64,000 nt of DNA. It comes from Nephrocerus scutellatus (Eukaryota > Arthropoda > Insecta > Diptera > Pipunculidae). Each line of letters starts with the position of its first letter. Positions within the stretch are counted from its first letter, which is position 1. Position numbers and translations under genes: made by a program. The notes under the pieces are model-generated. The model was not told the origin of the DNA and did no database searches. It saw only the letters and a program-made list of their open reading frames with translations. Shown here piece after piece: positions 12,165 through 21,789 of this stretch. The stretch lies in the NCBI GenBank assembly GCA_947095585.1, contig OX352763.1, positions 40,040,010 through 40,104,009 of the forward strand, in the 5' to 3' direction.

Positions 12165-12702
12165 CAACAAGCTAACTTGCTAGGCAGATCGCTGTGGTTT
12201 AGGGGTAAATTCTCACAAAACTGAATTTTTCATATTCAACAGAAAATATAAAGTTCCTCTTATTAACCCTGCTTCTATAAAAGGTATAAGCTTAACATTC
12301 TCTGATAAAGCCAAGTATTTGGGTCTTATTTTGGACAGAAAGCTAAGCTCGAAACAGTATACTGGTAATATACAGCGGTAGTAAGACCTACTCTTCTATA
12401 CGGTGTGACTGTATGGTGAACTGCCTTAGATAAGAAAGATCAAAGATCAGCTAGTCTATGTATGAGCGGAGCACTTCGTACAACCCCCTCTGTCGTATTG
12501 GTCATTCTGTTGGACCTTACACCACTCGACATTTGCAGCAGGTAAGTAGCTGCCTTTTGCCTTAATGCTATCTCCCAGTAGACTAGACACGAAATCGGTC
12601 ACTCTTCTTTCCTGAATTTAGTCAGGATCCCAGACAACATAGACAAGACTATTCCGCAACTTCATTTCAACAAAAACTTCCAGGTCACCTTCCCCTTTCT
12701 TT
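12165..12702 (+). pseudogene. LINE-L copy L1, LOA/I-type pol fragment (RT thumb to start of RNase H)
   Basis: Plus-strand translation gives SHKTEFFIFNRKYKVP, then DKAKYLGLILDRKLSSKQ, YTAVVRPTLLYGVTVWWTAL and a run like LCMSGALRTTPSVVL followed by LLDLTPLDI. This series is typical of the post-RT region of LOA/I/R1-type LINEs. It continues with IPDNIDKTIPQLHFNKNFQV, where an RNase H domain would begin. It is cut at 12702 by the 3' end of a minus-strand LINE-A. Frames shift twice. RNase H pieces of the same type lie at 16560-16965 and 45600-46260. Confidence 0.65.
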
Positions 12703-13942
12703 TTTTATAATTTGCACATGCGGAAAGGGTTTTGCACCCTTATAATACTAAGAGTGCGTTGACGGGAGATGTTTGTAAATTAGTGACTTAAAGGTCTGCG
12801 GATCGTACTGATGCAGAACTACAGAGCTTTGTAAAGTATTCCACATACGTGTTGTATTGTACAGCTAAAGAAATATTCTCTAAACTGAACAGTACGTCGA
12901 AGATGGGCTTTGGGGTCAAGTGGTGATCCTTAAATAAGCGCTACTAGTACTGCGGTTAAATTCATGGAAAGGCGGCATGCAACTGGCTATTTCTCTTAGG
13001 CAACGCTGACAGTAGAAGCAATAAAACAGTGACAAGCAGGAAATATTTTTTGCGATGCTCAAGGGAATCTATTGACATCGCAATGTTTCCATCACCGATA
13101 AGTTTTATTCCATCTTGCAGGTCGGTGGAAGGCGGTTAAGATGGAAGTATCTGCTGATAGATAACAATTGAACTCATGTTTACGGCAAACGAACGCCTTG
13201 TGAAATGTAGCCAGAAATATTTCTTACAACTTGTGATAAAACCTTAATATTTCGCAGCATTTTTGGCGATGGCGAATATTTGTTCGTTCCAACGAAGCCT
13301 GTCGTTAACGCGAATACAGAGAATTGCGAGTTTTCCTGTTTTCTCGATTAAGGCTGGATGCTTGCATTTCGCTTAGTCGGCAGGAGAAATTATTGGCCTC
13401 TGGAAGCGTTTCATTCTACTCTTTTTTCATTTTTGTATGCTGACCATGTCAGTTTTTTGAGTTCCACATGAGATGGGGAGTGAGGTTCCACAAACTTATA
13501 TGAGAAACTGAGAGTGCTGTCGTCAGCGAAAGAATGAATTGGATTTCATGTAATGTACAAGAGCTAATTAATAAAAATTAGAAAGAATGTTGGAAACAAC
13601 AGCATTAATATGATGTTTTTTGTTTGACTTGATACCGTTTAAGCCAACTTGAATTGAGCGGTCCAGAAGATGATTTCTAATCCAATAAAGCAGTTTTTCA
13701 TCGACTTCATAGGAACACATTTTAGACAAAAAGCGGGGTGCTAAACTTTCACCAAATTGATGAATAGACGGGTTTCACTTCTTGGTGAGAGATGCCATCA
13801 AACCATAAGTAGAACGTTGCCCACCAAGTCCGTACTGCCGGTTACTAAGCATTTCATAAGTTTCAAGATATTTCATGAGCTGATGATTGATCATTGTTTC
13901 CATGACTTTGGAAAGAATGGTTATAAGTAGAAGTAATATGGG

Positions 13943-14228
13943 CGCCATGGCTAAGTGGAAGTGCACATGGCTGCTGAGCAGGAGGTTCCGGTTCGAATCC
14001 CAGCAACACCAAAAGTATTTTTCACGGTGTCCCACCTCTCGCGAATGGGTGACAAACGTTCCGAGAGTAATACCTCGTCACGGAAAGCTTCTCAATTCGC
14101 CGTTCGGATCCGGCCTGAAATTGTAGGTCCCTTCCATTTGTGTCCAAAAATTAACATACGCAGCCCAAATGTTCGCGAGAAGTTAGGCCTTGGACTGCAA
14201 TGGTCTGTCGCGCCGAATATTACTAAAT
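13943..14228 (+). mobile_element. SINE1 copy a, tRNA-derived, full length with 9-bp target duplications
   Basis: The tRNA-like head carries a pol III A box TGGCTAAGTGG (13948-13958) and a perfect B box GGTTCGAATCC (13990-14000), 32 bp apart as in tRNA genes. An unrelated body follows and the tail is ATT-rich. TAATATGGG flanks it on both sides (13934-13942 and 14229-14237), sharing the first G of the head. It lies inside the RT of LINE-A copy A2. Other copies are at 27584-27880, 45776-46034, 31787-31940 and 46945-47160, the last two lacking the tRNA head. Confidence 0.88.
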
Positions 14229-14847
14229 TAATATGGGTCGCTATGAAGAAGGAGATGACGGATACCGTTTTTTCGGTACAGACTATAGACAAAAGCGTTT
14301 CTGGCTCGTTTGAAATTTAAAAGGATTTCTTTTATAGGATTTTTTTAAAACACCAAAAGCATACCTCTCTTTTGTTTGGAACACTTATTCCTAAAAGGGA
14401 TAAAGTCTCTCATACCAATAAGAATGATGTTTGCGATCGCATCAGGGACGGCATCTACGTTGCTATCGTGGAACAATACCGACCAGTTAATATTTCCAAA
14501 GAAGTTGTTAATTCCGTTCCAATTGGCTTTCTCGACATTGTCATACTTTTCTTTTGGGAGTTTTTCCTTTAACTGCGTAGGCTATTAAAGAGAAATTAGC
14601 TAATACAACACAATAGTCAGACCAGCCTAGAAGCGATAATACATTGATTGAGTACACCTTCCTTCGGGTGTTGATTGGCCCTAATGTCGAAGCCACCTAG
14701 AATTGTGTACATTGAAATCACCCAAAATAACAATTTTAGTGAAAAAATATTGGATGAAGAATTCTTAAGATTGAATCAGACAGTGCGATAAACTCATTAA
14801 GAGTCTAGATTGGGGCTTCTGTAGCTGAAGCAGTAGTGTATTTTTAC

Positions 14848-15242
14848 GGATTTCTTTTGAACTAAGCCCGATTTCTTACCTTATCTTTTTTTATTATTAG
14901 TTTATAATATGATGTAAAAATACTATTACTACTTTTCCTATACAATTAACTTTATAATTTACATATTTATTTCATTCTAAATAAATGAACTTTTGTTTTT
15001 CCTCTTTTACAAGGAAATATACTTCAGTGCGTCCATTTCACGTTTGTGTTACATTTACGTTTCACGATTTTTAAAAGGAAACCTTATAATCTGTTAAATC
15101 CATCATAAGAACTTCGTTAACTCGTTAATTAATAATAAATAAATAATACTAATAACAGTCTATTTATTTTTACATTTACCATATATGGTAATAATCGCGA
15201 AATTATCTGTTTTTGAGATTGGGCTTATTTCACAGATTAACC
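14848..15242. mobile_element. Candidate MITE with about 28-bp imperfect terminal inverted repeats
   Basis: This A+T-rich 395-bp block interrupts LINE-A copy A2 exactly where copy A1 is continuous. Its ends are imperfect inverted repeats (14848-14875 against 15215-15242) sharing the core AAGCCC(G/A)AT. The flanks carry a short, imperfect duplication (ATTTTTAC on the left, TTTTTTAG on the right), close to an 8-bp hAT-type target duplication. No coding capacity. The hAT affiliation is a guess. Confidence 0.55.
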
Positions 15243-15445
15243 TTTTTTAGCTTCTGTACCTTTAGCCAAATGAAATTAAATTCCGGATTGGAACATTGAC
15301 TGAATTGAGATTGAAGTTGGAAAGCAACATCACTGCTGACATAAATTTCAAGTCCGTGTAGGAAAAATAGGGGGAATAAGTTATAAGTCGGGCAAATTTA
15401 ATTCCGAAGTATCGAAATTCTGATTTGTGAGAATTGCTGGTCTAT

Positions 15446-16559
15446 GGTCAAACATGGAAAAGATTCTTTCTCATCCCACCTATGTTGCTGTGATCCACCC
15501 TAAGGTCACATATCACAACAAGCACACAAAAACACAACTTACCGCTTCTTTAAGGCGAACAGAGAAGTTAATAATGCCAACCATACCGTCCGACTATACT
15601 TTCCTTGATGTTGTTAATAACGGGCCACTAGTTACCTACCTGGAACGCATACTTAAAATATTCAATGGACACCATTTGCCGATAGGATTTCCTAGCTAAT
15701 CTCTTTTCCATTTTTTTGTAACCTGACCTGTAAGTTTGATTCACAGTTACAAATATGCTTGCTGCTTCTGCCAATTTTGTTGATAATTCGAGTAAATTTT
15801 ATTGATCCCTGAAACGTTCCTTTACTATTAAGAAATGGGTGCACGAAATTTCATCTGTTAGCTACTTAAGTAGATGATTGCTGATAGTTGAATAGCGAAC
15901 AAGTGGAGAATACCAATTTATTGTGTGCCTTATATTTGAACTCCTACCAGCTCACGCTTTCATCAAAGGAATCGGAAAACCTATCAATCTTCCTGGTCAA
16001 GATAAATCCTACCCATTAAGGTTAGCCACTTAATGTGCAGATATTGAAAATTACACAGCTTTTCTTAAGGTCGGATCATTCGAGAACTGAAAGTACATTT
16101 AACTTCTCTGCATTTAACATTGAACTTTTTGACCAATTGACGAATGTGCCCGCTTCTACTCAACAATCTCAAATCTTTGATTATCTTTGAGTAATCCAAT
16201 GGTCGTATTGCATCGAACTTGTAATTGTATATCTCACTCCCGGATTTGCTGGTCGATATATCAATCAGTTCAGCCTGTCTTACAATAGGATACAATTAAG
16301 TTGCCTACAACTTAATAGCAGCGGCGTGGAATTCGTAGGATAAAGATATACAAATGTGAGGCTGTAAAGTTAGTTGGTATACTTGTGCAGAAGCTAAAGG
16401 AACAAAATAACTCAAATTTGTGCGGTTTGATGGTTTCAATTAGATTGTAAATTGCAAACTTTATATCGCGGTCTTTTATGTTATAGAGAATCTTTTGTAT
16501 GTATTTTGGAGTGAATTGTTAATGGTATTTATGGAGGATGCAGGCGAAAGGTACGTCGG
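15446..16559. other. Unassigned interval with an unidentified open stretch
   Basis: No recognised element. On the minus strand at 16065-16295 a 76-codon open stretch includes IYNYKFDAIRPLDYSKIIK and LSRSGHIRQLVKKFNV. That looks protein-like, but I do not recognise the family and it could be an exon remnant or a transposon scrap. Confidence 0.35.
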
Positions 16560-16965
16560 ACATAAGGGAGAAATTTTTGAAATTCTTTATATGATGACAC
16601 TTCATCTTCCGAGTAGAATCTACATTCTGTCTCTGAGCCCACAGCAATTTTGTTAGGGTGATATCGCAAGCGACAATGACCTCATAGAAAACTGACCAGC
16701 TTCCTAATGCTATTCCTATTAAAGTTAAGGATTTCCTTGTAGGAAAACGGCCTGATTAATTGTTTGGATTGCCTTATGTCAGTGGGCCAGACGAAGTTTG
16801 TGTTCCCAAAAATTTATCAGTGCTGTGGCGGCAGCCCAGTTGACACCACAGTAGGGTGCTATGAATGCAAATTCAGAGCCAGCTTAGCTAGTTCATCTGC
16901 AGGTTCGTTGCCTGATGACCAGGGACAGGATTCAGGGATATTATTTAAAGGATTAAATTGAGAGA
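16560..16965 (-). pseudogene. LINE-L copy L2, RNase H and C-terminal tail of a LOA/I-type LINE
   Basis: Minus-strand translation from 16961 gives WSSGNEPADELAKLALNL, matching the last RNase H motif (GHxGxxxNxxADELA) of LINEs that carry RNase H. Further on, after frame changes, it gives EHKLRLAH and then NSIRKLVSFL, GHCRLRYHPNKIAVGSETECRF and a DE pair. This matches the GH...C..C...DE C-terminal zinc-binding tail of I/LOA/R1-type pol proteins. Several stops, so a dead fragment. Confidence 0.6.
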
Positions 16966-18044
16966 AATATTAGTTTTATTGAAAAACTATTTCTTTTGAC
17001 GCGTTTAAGTGCGAGCGTTACGAAAGTGCGACATGATTATTTAATTTTTCCACTGTCTGCAACGTAGTGCTGATCAACCAAATATCCAGTACACAAACCA
17101 CTAAACGCTTTCAACATCGTATTTTGGGGTTTTCTTTTGAGTCTTTTGGTCGTTTTTTGAGGGGTTTTTGGGGTCTTTAGGATGAATTTTGGGTTGTTTA
17201 AGATTCTTTTGAGAATCTTTTTTATATATTTTTGAAAAAAAGTCGAATACATATTTCTATATTTTATATTAGAGAGCATTCTGAATATTCCAGTTGTGAT
17301 ATTTTATTGAACAGTGAACTCAACCATTCTGCTATGTAATATATCGAGTCGTGCGATTACATTTCATCGATCGCATTTAATATCTCCCTTGAATAAAATG
17401 ATAAGACGAGTATCATTTTATTCATATGGACAGTAGGCCGATTTTGGTCGCAAATGTGAGTTGAAATGTCAAATGTAAAATGTGAGTTCGTATACGTATG
17501 AGGTGTATAGCATACAATTTTATTGTTGTGTGATGCGTTTTCTTTCTTTGTATTAGTCTAACTACAGAACATACTACAAAATGATCACTTTTTACGAATT
17601 CGTTCTTTCCCCAAAACAACTCACAATTCACAAGATGAAAAGTATTTAATTGTTAAACAGCTTTTTGCAAACTAATCGCATGCCCGGGACCAGTGCTGCT
17701 GAACTACTTGAATTAGTATTATAATTCCATTTCATCGGTCGTACTACTATACTACCAAAAGTTAGTACTTTATGAAATAATTAAAAATCGAAACCTGTAA
17801 TATACTTCGCTCCAAAAATGACAGAAAAACAAAATAAAGTTATGCGCATGTGTCAAAAAATCATATTAACACACATAAAACACCTACTAACACTGCAAAC
17901 ATGCGGTTCTGCATGCTCACAATTGCGACCAACATCGGAATACAGATCAGCTAATTTATTTTCACACGCCCATAGACGAAAGCGACTAGCCTAGAAACCT
18001 AGCCTCGAAAGTAGCAACTATACACACTAGAGAGTTAACATATA
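16966..18044. other. Unassigned interval with G/T-rich stretch and a long perfect inverted repeat
   Basis: From about 17120 to 17230 the plus strand is almost purely G and T with repeated TTTTGGGG-like runs. A perfect 13-bp inverted repeat with a 7-base loop lies at 17391-17423. Nothing coding seen. Confidence 0.5.
17391..17423. repeat. Perfect 13-bp inverted repeat, 7-base spacer
   Basis: GAATAAAATGATA at 17391-17403 is followed by a 7-base spacer and its exact complement TATCATTTTATTC at 17411-17423. No transposon or terminator context identifies its role. Confidence 0.85.
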
Positions 18045-18195
18045 AAATACTTTTGTTATTTACTGCAGTCACAGCGAACGCACATTCCCAGAGTAATTTT
18101 GGATTGCGCATCCAGAAAAAACGGTTTTAGTCGTGTGAAAAATAGCGTACATTACTCGCAGAAAAGTGCTCATCATGTTCGTTAGATTGTATCGA
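18045..18195 (+). mobile_element. Solitary LINE 5' UTR module (LINE-B type)
   Basis: About 150 bp matches the 5' leader of LINE-B copy B1 (60136-60285). Shared blocks are TTTGTTATTTACTGCAGTCA, CAGCGAAC(G/A)CACATTC, ATAGCGTACAT and GCAGAAAAGTGCTCATC. No LINE coding sequence follows. A 5' piece without the 3' end is unexpected for LINEs, whose copies are normally 5' truncated. Confidence 0.65.
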
Positions 18196-19754
18196 TAGAT
18201 AATAATAAGTGACGAGCTGTTGATGTTGCAAATGATCAGTAGGTTTTAACTCTTGGGTTAATCCAATACTCGTTGGAGAGAGCTTTTGGAAATTCTCAAT
18301 TGCTCAGAATGCTGCTAACTGGTGTTCTTCTGTTTTCGGTTACGCTTGCACCCACCCTGGCGATAAATGTTGATAAATATGAACAGTTGCGTGCATCAGC
18401 GAGCCGCTTTCCTAAAATTCATTGATTAAATACACAGAAATATGCGAACAGATCACATTTTTGCTAAACTTGCCAACCAAAAATTTAACCGAGCTTGCAA
18501 ACTGTCTCAGGAAAACTTTTTTTACTTTCGTAATTTAACTACGATTATGTTGTTCTGTAATTATGTTATGTAATTATTTTGGATCGTAAGTAAAGTTGTT
18601 TCGTAAGGATCGCCAAACATTCAACGAGTTTAAGGGGAAAAAAATTAAGAACGCCGCAAGACACAGTGTCCGACCTGCAATACCAAAAACTTGAGGCTAC
18701 TATGATTACTTCTCTATACAAAAGACGCTAGACAATTCCATAATAATAAATAATCAATAAAGATATTGCCCTTTTGCGATTTACAGTACGAGTACTTGTT
18801 GGCTATACAAAGTACTCCAAATGTTTATCAAGATTGCAACTACAAGAATATGCTCGTAGCAGTGAACACCCATTGCAAATGGCAACGATTTGAAAGTTTG
18901 ACAATCAGCTTAATAAATATGTTGATTATAGCATGCATGGAGAAGCATGTTTACGAGAGAGGTTTCATTTTAATATCAATTTGATGTCCGTAATCAACAC
19001 ACATTAGGATTAGACTCCAAACTATTTCCCTCTATTCAACTTTATTGTATCACGAACTACAGGCATATGATTAGCTGATGTTCCTTTTGCATCGTTCGTT
19101 GTTCCTGGCCGTAAACATAAACTGACGGCCACAACAGGAGAAAACAATTTGATTCTAGAAAGAAGAGAAGAGAGGCATTTGCGTTGCAGTGCGCTCCCAT
19201 TGCAGTGCACTTGTGCTGTGCAATGTTCCACTTAGCTTAATGTTGAACGCCATTCGATAGCGTTTTTAATTGAAATATTTTCAGTTTATGGCGCAATGCC
19301 CATTCTTCCGGTTGCCAATTAAACAGATATTAATATCGTAGAGCACAGAGGTTGTTGCGTTGCGGCTCCATGCATTTCATTGAGGGAAACTCAGAGGTGA
19401 TTCCGACAGTCTCGCTTTAATTCATCGTTCATTTTTTGGGCTGGGCTGAATCACCCTCATTAAAGGCTCAATATAATCTATCCTTGAAACTTCACGGTGT
19501 TGTAAATTACAAGAATAGAAGGAAATTACGTAGTGCTTTGGCCGGTTTGTAGTGGCTTTCTATGCTTTATGTTAGGTTAATACTAGGTACCTGTTAAAAC
19601 TTTATTTTTTCGTGTGATGCTGTCTTTTTTAATCGTACATATGGATCTAACTTATTTGTATTACATCCTGCACATTCATCCTACATGGAATAATTACGGG
19701 CACGTGATGCTACTTGCCATTAATGAAGGAAGAGTAAGTCCTGTGCTTGAGATG
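18196..19754. other. Unassigned interval
   Basis: No gene or element recognised. A minus-strand open stretch at 19022-19231 contains LRPGTTND, slightly like VRPGTTNE in the LINE-B leader near 60450. The similarity is too short to call. Confidence 0.45.
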
Positions 19755-20843
19755 CCGGTCTAGAAGAGAAATAGAATAAAAGAGAGCGTAGGAGAAGGAT
19801 CAAGTCCTTGAACTTGAACAGTGAGAGTTTGAGGACTGCACGAGGCGCCGAAGTTATAAGAACTGTCCGCAGTATAACGCCCCGTGTTACGTTGTAAAGA
19901 TAAGGATGGTAATCTAATTACCGATCTCAAAGACAACTCACTTGAGATGCCAGTTAAGTAAGGATTTGTATGCTCCTCCAACGACTGGTGACTAGACCAT
20001 GTGTCAGCCACCAAGCTCACACGAATCTAGCAGAGCGGTAAATAGGCTCAGAAATACTCGTAGTAAGGAATAATGATAAGATGGTATTCCAGCGGTGCTG
20101 CTTAAATCAGAACGTCCCGCACTTCACCAAGAGATTGAAGAACTCATAGAGCAAGTATGGGAGAAAGAGGCGAGGCCAGAAGAAGAGAAATCCTGTGCCC
20201 CATACATAAAAAAGTAGATATCACTACGGGCAGTAATTTTTTGTTTTTGGTACCGTGTATAAGATTTTCTCCTCTATTCTTCAAGACAGTATAGCCCCAT
20301 TAGTTTAAGTTTAAGTCATTGTTAAGCCAGGCAAATCAACAACTGATCAGATTTTTACCTTTGGGCAGGCGATAGAAAAATGTCTAGAGTTTCAAACTCA
20401 TACAACCTGTTTGTAGGCTTAAAAGCCTCCTATGGTAGCATAGCCAGAGTAGAACTTTATAAGGCCATGAGAGGATTAGATATCCTGAATTAACTGACAC
20501 CTCCGAATCACTATCAAGCCCTTTAAACGTCTATAGCGGGCTACGACAATGGGTTAGACTAGCCTGCGTCCCCTTCAACTTGCCGTTGGAGGAGAGAGAC
20601 TTAATCCTCTATAAGTCCGTTCTGATACTGGCTTACGCAAACGATATTGACATCTACGGTAGAAAGTCAAGAGCTGTACAAAATGTTTGCCTCCAGATCA
20701 AGCAGGCGGCATAAAATCTGGGACAGCACATAAATTAGAGTCAAACAAAGTACATGGTTGCAAGTCTGCGAAAATAAAATCCAACATTAGTCCCTCAGTC
20801 AAGATAGTGAAGCCAGAATTGTAAGTAGTGCTATCCTTTAACT
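19755..20843 (+). pseudogene. LINE-C copy C2, left part (linker and RT of an RTE-like LINE)
   Basis: Nucleotide-level match to the LINE-C copy at 51.8-52.8 kb: the GAACTTGAACAG segment at 19813, GCAGAGCGGTAAAT(A/C)GGCTC near 20030 and GAGCAAGTATGGGAG near 20150. Next come the GTTTCAAACTCA...TTTGTAGGCTTAAAAGCC region and CTGGCTTACGCAAACGATAT at 20630, where the YADD box would read YAND. Frames are lost throughout. At 20843 the copy is interrupted by an unrelated block and resumes at 21656. Confidence 0.75.
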
Positions 20844-21655
20844 TGCAACGAAGTTATTTGTTTGTGAAGAAACAATGCCACTCCGTCATAAACCCTAATT
20901 CTAGTTTTCTATCTTTTGACCGTCCGTCCATCCGACCCGCGGTAAAGCAAAATACCCAAAACGAACATCAATACTACTTTGGGTATTGCTGCTACTTGAT
21001 ACGTATTGGCCACAGCCACACTACGGACAAACCGAAACAAATACGCTGCGCGAGCCACAATCAGTGCCAGTATATGGAAAATATAAAATATAAAGCAGAA
21101 AATTCCCAATCACTCTTTGCAATTATCTAGTGGTTACTCATTTAGCACTAAGCAGAGATCTTTCCCTCAAAGAAATATTTTCTCAGTATAATCAGCCTAA
21201 GACTAATACAAAGAAACACTTCGTTTCTCTGTTACTCAGTTTGCCTACGTAATATGCTAATGCTTTCGAGCGGTCCTTCATATTAACAGTCAAAATCACT
21301 CCGTTTTCGTTTACCTACGGTGTGCTGGTCCTTTCTTAGCTGGCTCCGCATTCGTAGGTTAAACCACTTCGCTTTCTGTTTGACTCCAATGTGCTGGTGC
21401 TTTCAAAGCAAACCTTTCACACACGTAGGTCTAACCAGACCTCCACACTTGTGGAAGAAAAAATTTGATTCATCTCCGCAGTATAAATTAAGTATAAATA
21501 GTATTATTATAATACATAATATTATATTATTAGGATACACAAACATTGAAACTATGATAAAAACCAAAAAAAAAAAATCTTTTATTTTTAACCGACAACA
21601 AACGAACTTTAGATCCGACGAGCGTAACCATAGCTGGGATAACAGGTAACAAGCT
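20844..21655. mobile_element. Unclassified 812-bp insertion inside LINE-C copy C2
   Basis: LINE-C sequence stops after CCTTTAACT at 20843 and resumes with ATCTCGGGT at 21656; the other LINE-C copies are continuous here. The block carries no recognisable transposase and contains three degenerate tandem units at 21217-21440. Its ends may be weak inverted repeats with an imperfect TAACT/AAGCT flank, but I cannot establish the class. Confidence 0.5.
21217..21440. repeat. Degenerate tandem repeat, three units of about 70-80 bp
   Basis: Units start at 21217, 21297 and 21365, each with CACT(T/C)CG followed by a T-rich stretch, then TGCTGGT-like and ACGTAGGT-like blocks. The unit spacing is 80 then 68 bp. 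It lies in the insertion that splits LINE-C copy C2. Confidence 0.55.
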
Positions 21656-21789
21656 ATCTCGGGTGAATTGTGTTAACCTACTTACTCTGTCAAGAGCCTT
21701 CAAACCTAGGAATTTTTACAATAACATCCAAGCTGCTGGTGTATAGGACCATAGTCACTACCTGTAATTTAATATATGGGTTCGAGAGT
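21656..21789 (+). pseudogene. LINE-C copy C2, right part
   Basis: Resumes LINE-C at CTATCTCGGGT and continues through CTGTCAAGAGCCTTCA, ACATCCAAGCTGCTG and TATAGGACCATAGTCA, which match the 52.8-52.95 kb copy. It ends near 21789 where LINE-J begins. No continuation is found on the far side of LINE-J. Confidence 0.75.

Larger units (their letters stand above)
12703..15445 (-). mobile_element. LINE-A copy A2, long minus-strand copy with nested SINE and MITE
   Basis: The 3' UTR end lies at 12703. Pol is traceable through the C-terminal domain (12780-13400), the RT around 13775-13925 (SKVMETMINHQLMKYLE...LSNRQYGL), an internally deleted linker (14238-14340), and endonuclease sequence from 14340 to 14840 (complement of GGTGATTTCAATGTACACAA, and SLLGWSDYCVVLANFSL-like sequence). 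More endonuclease follows at 15243-15445. Two insertions interrupt it: a SINE1 at 13943-14228 and a candidate MITE at 14848-15242. Copy A1 is continuous across both points. Many stops; no function. Confidence 0.85.

Noticed and set aside
13943..14015. A functional tRNA gene
   Set aside because: A and B boxes are good, but the sequence continues into a repeated body with target duplications, and copies share the arrangement: a SINE.
17120..17230. G-quadruplex or telomere-like G/T-rich tract
   Set aside because: G runs are irregular and mixed with long T runs; no periodic telomeric unit.
19022..19231. Minus-strand relative of the LINE-B leader peptide (PGTTN)
   Set aside because: Only about eight residues agree; no supporting nucleotide match over a longer stretch.
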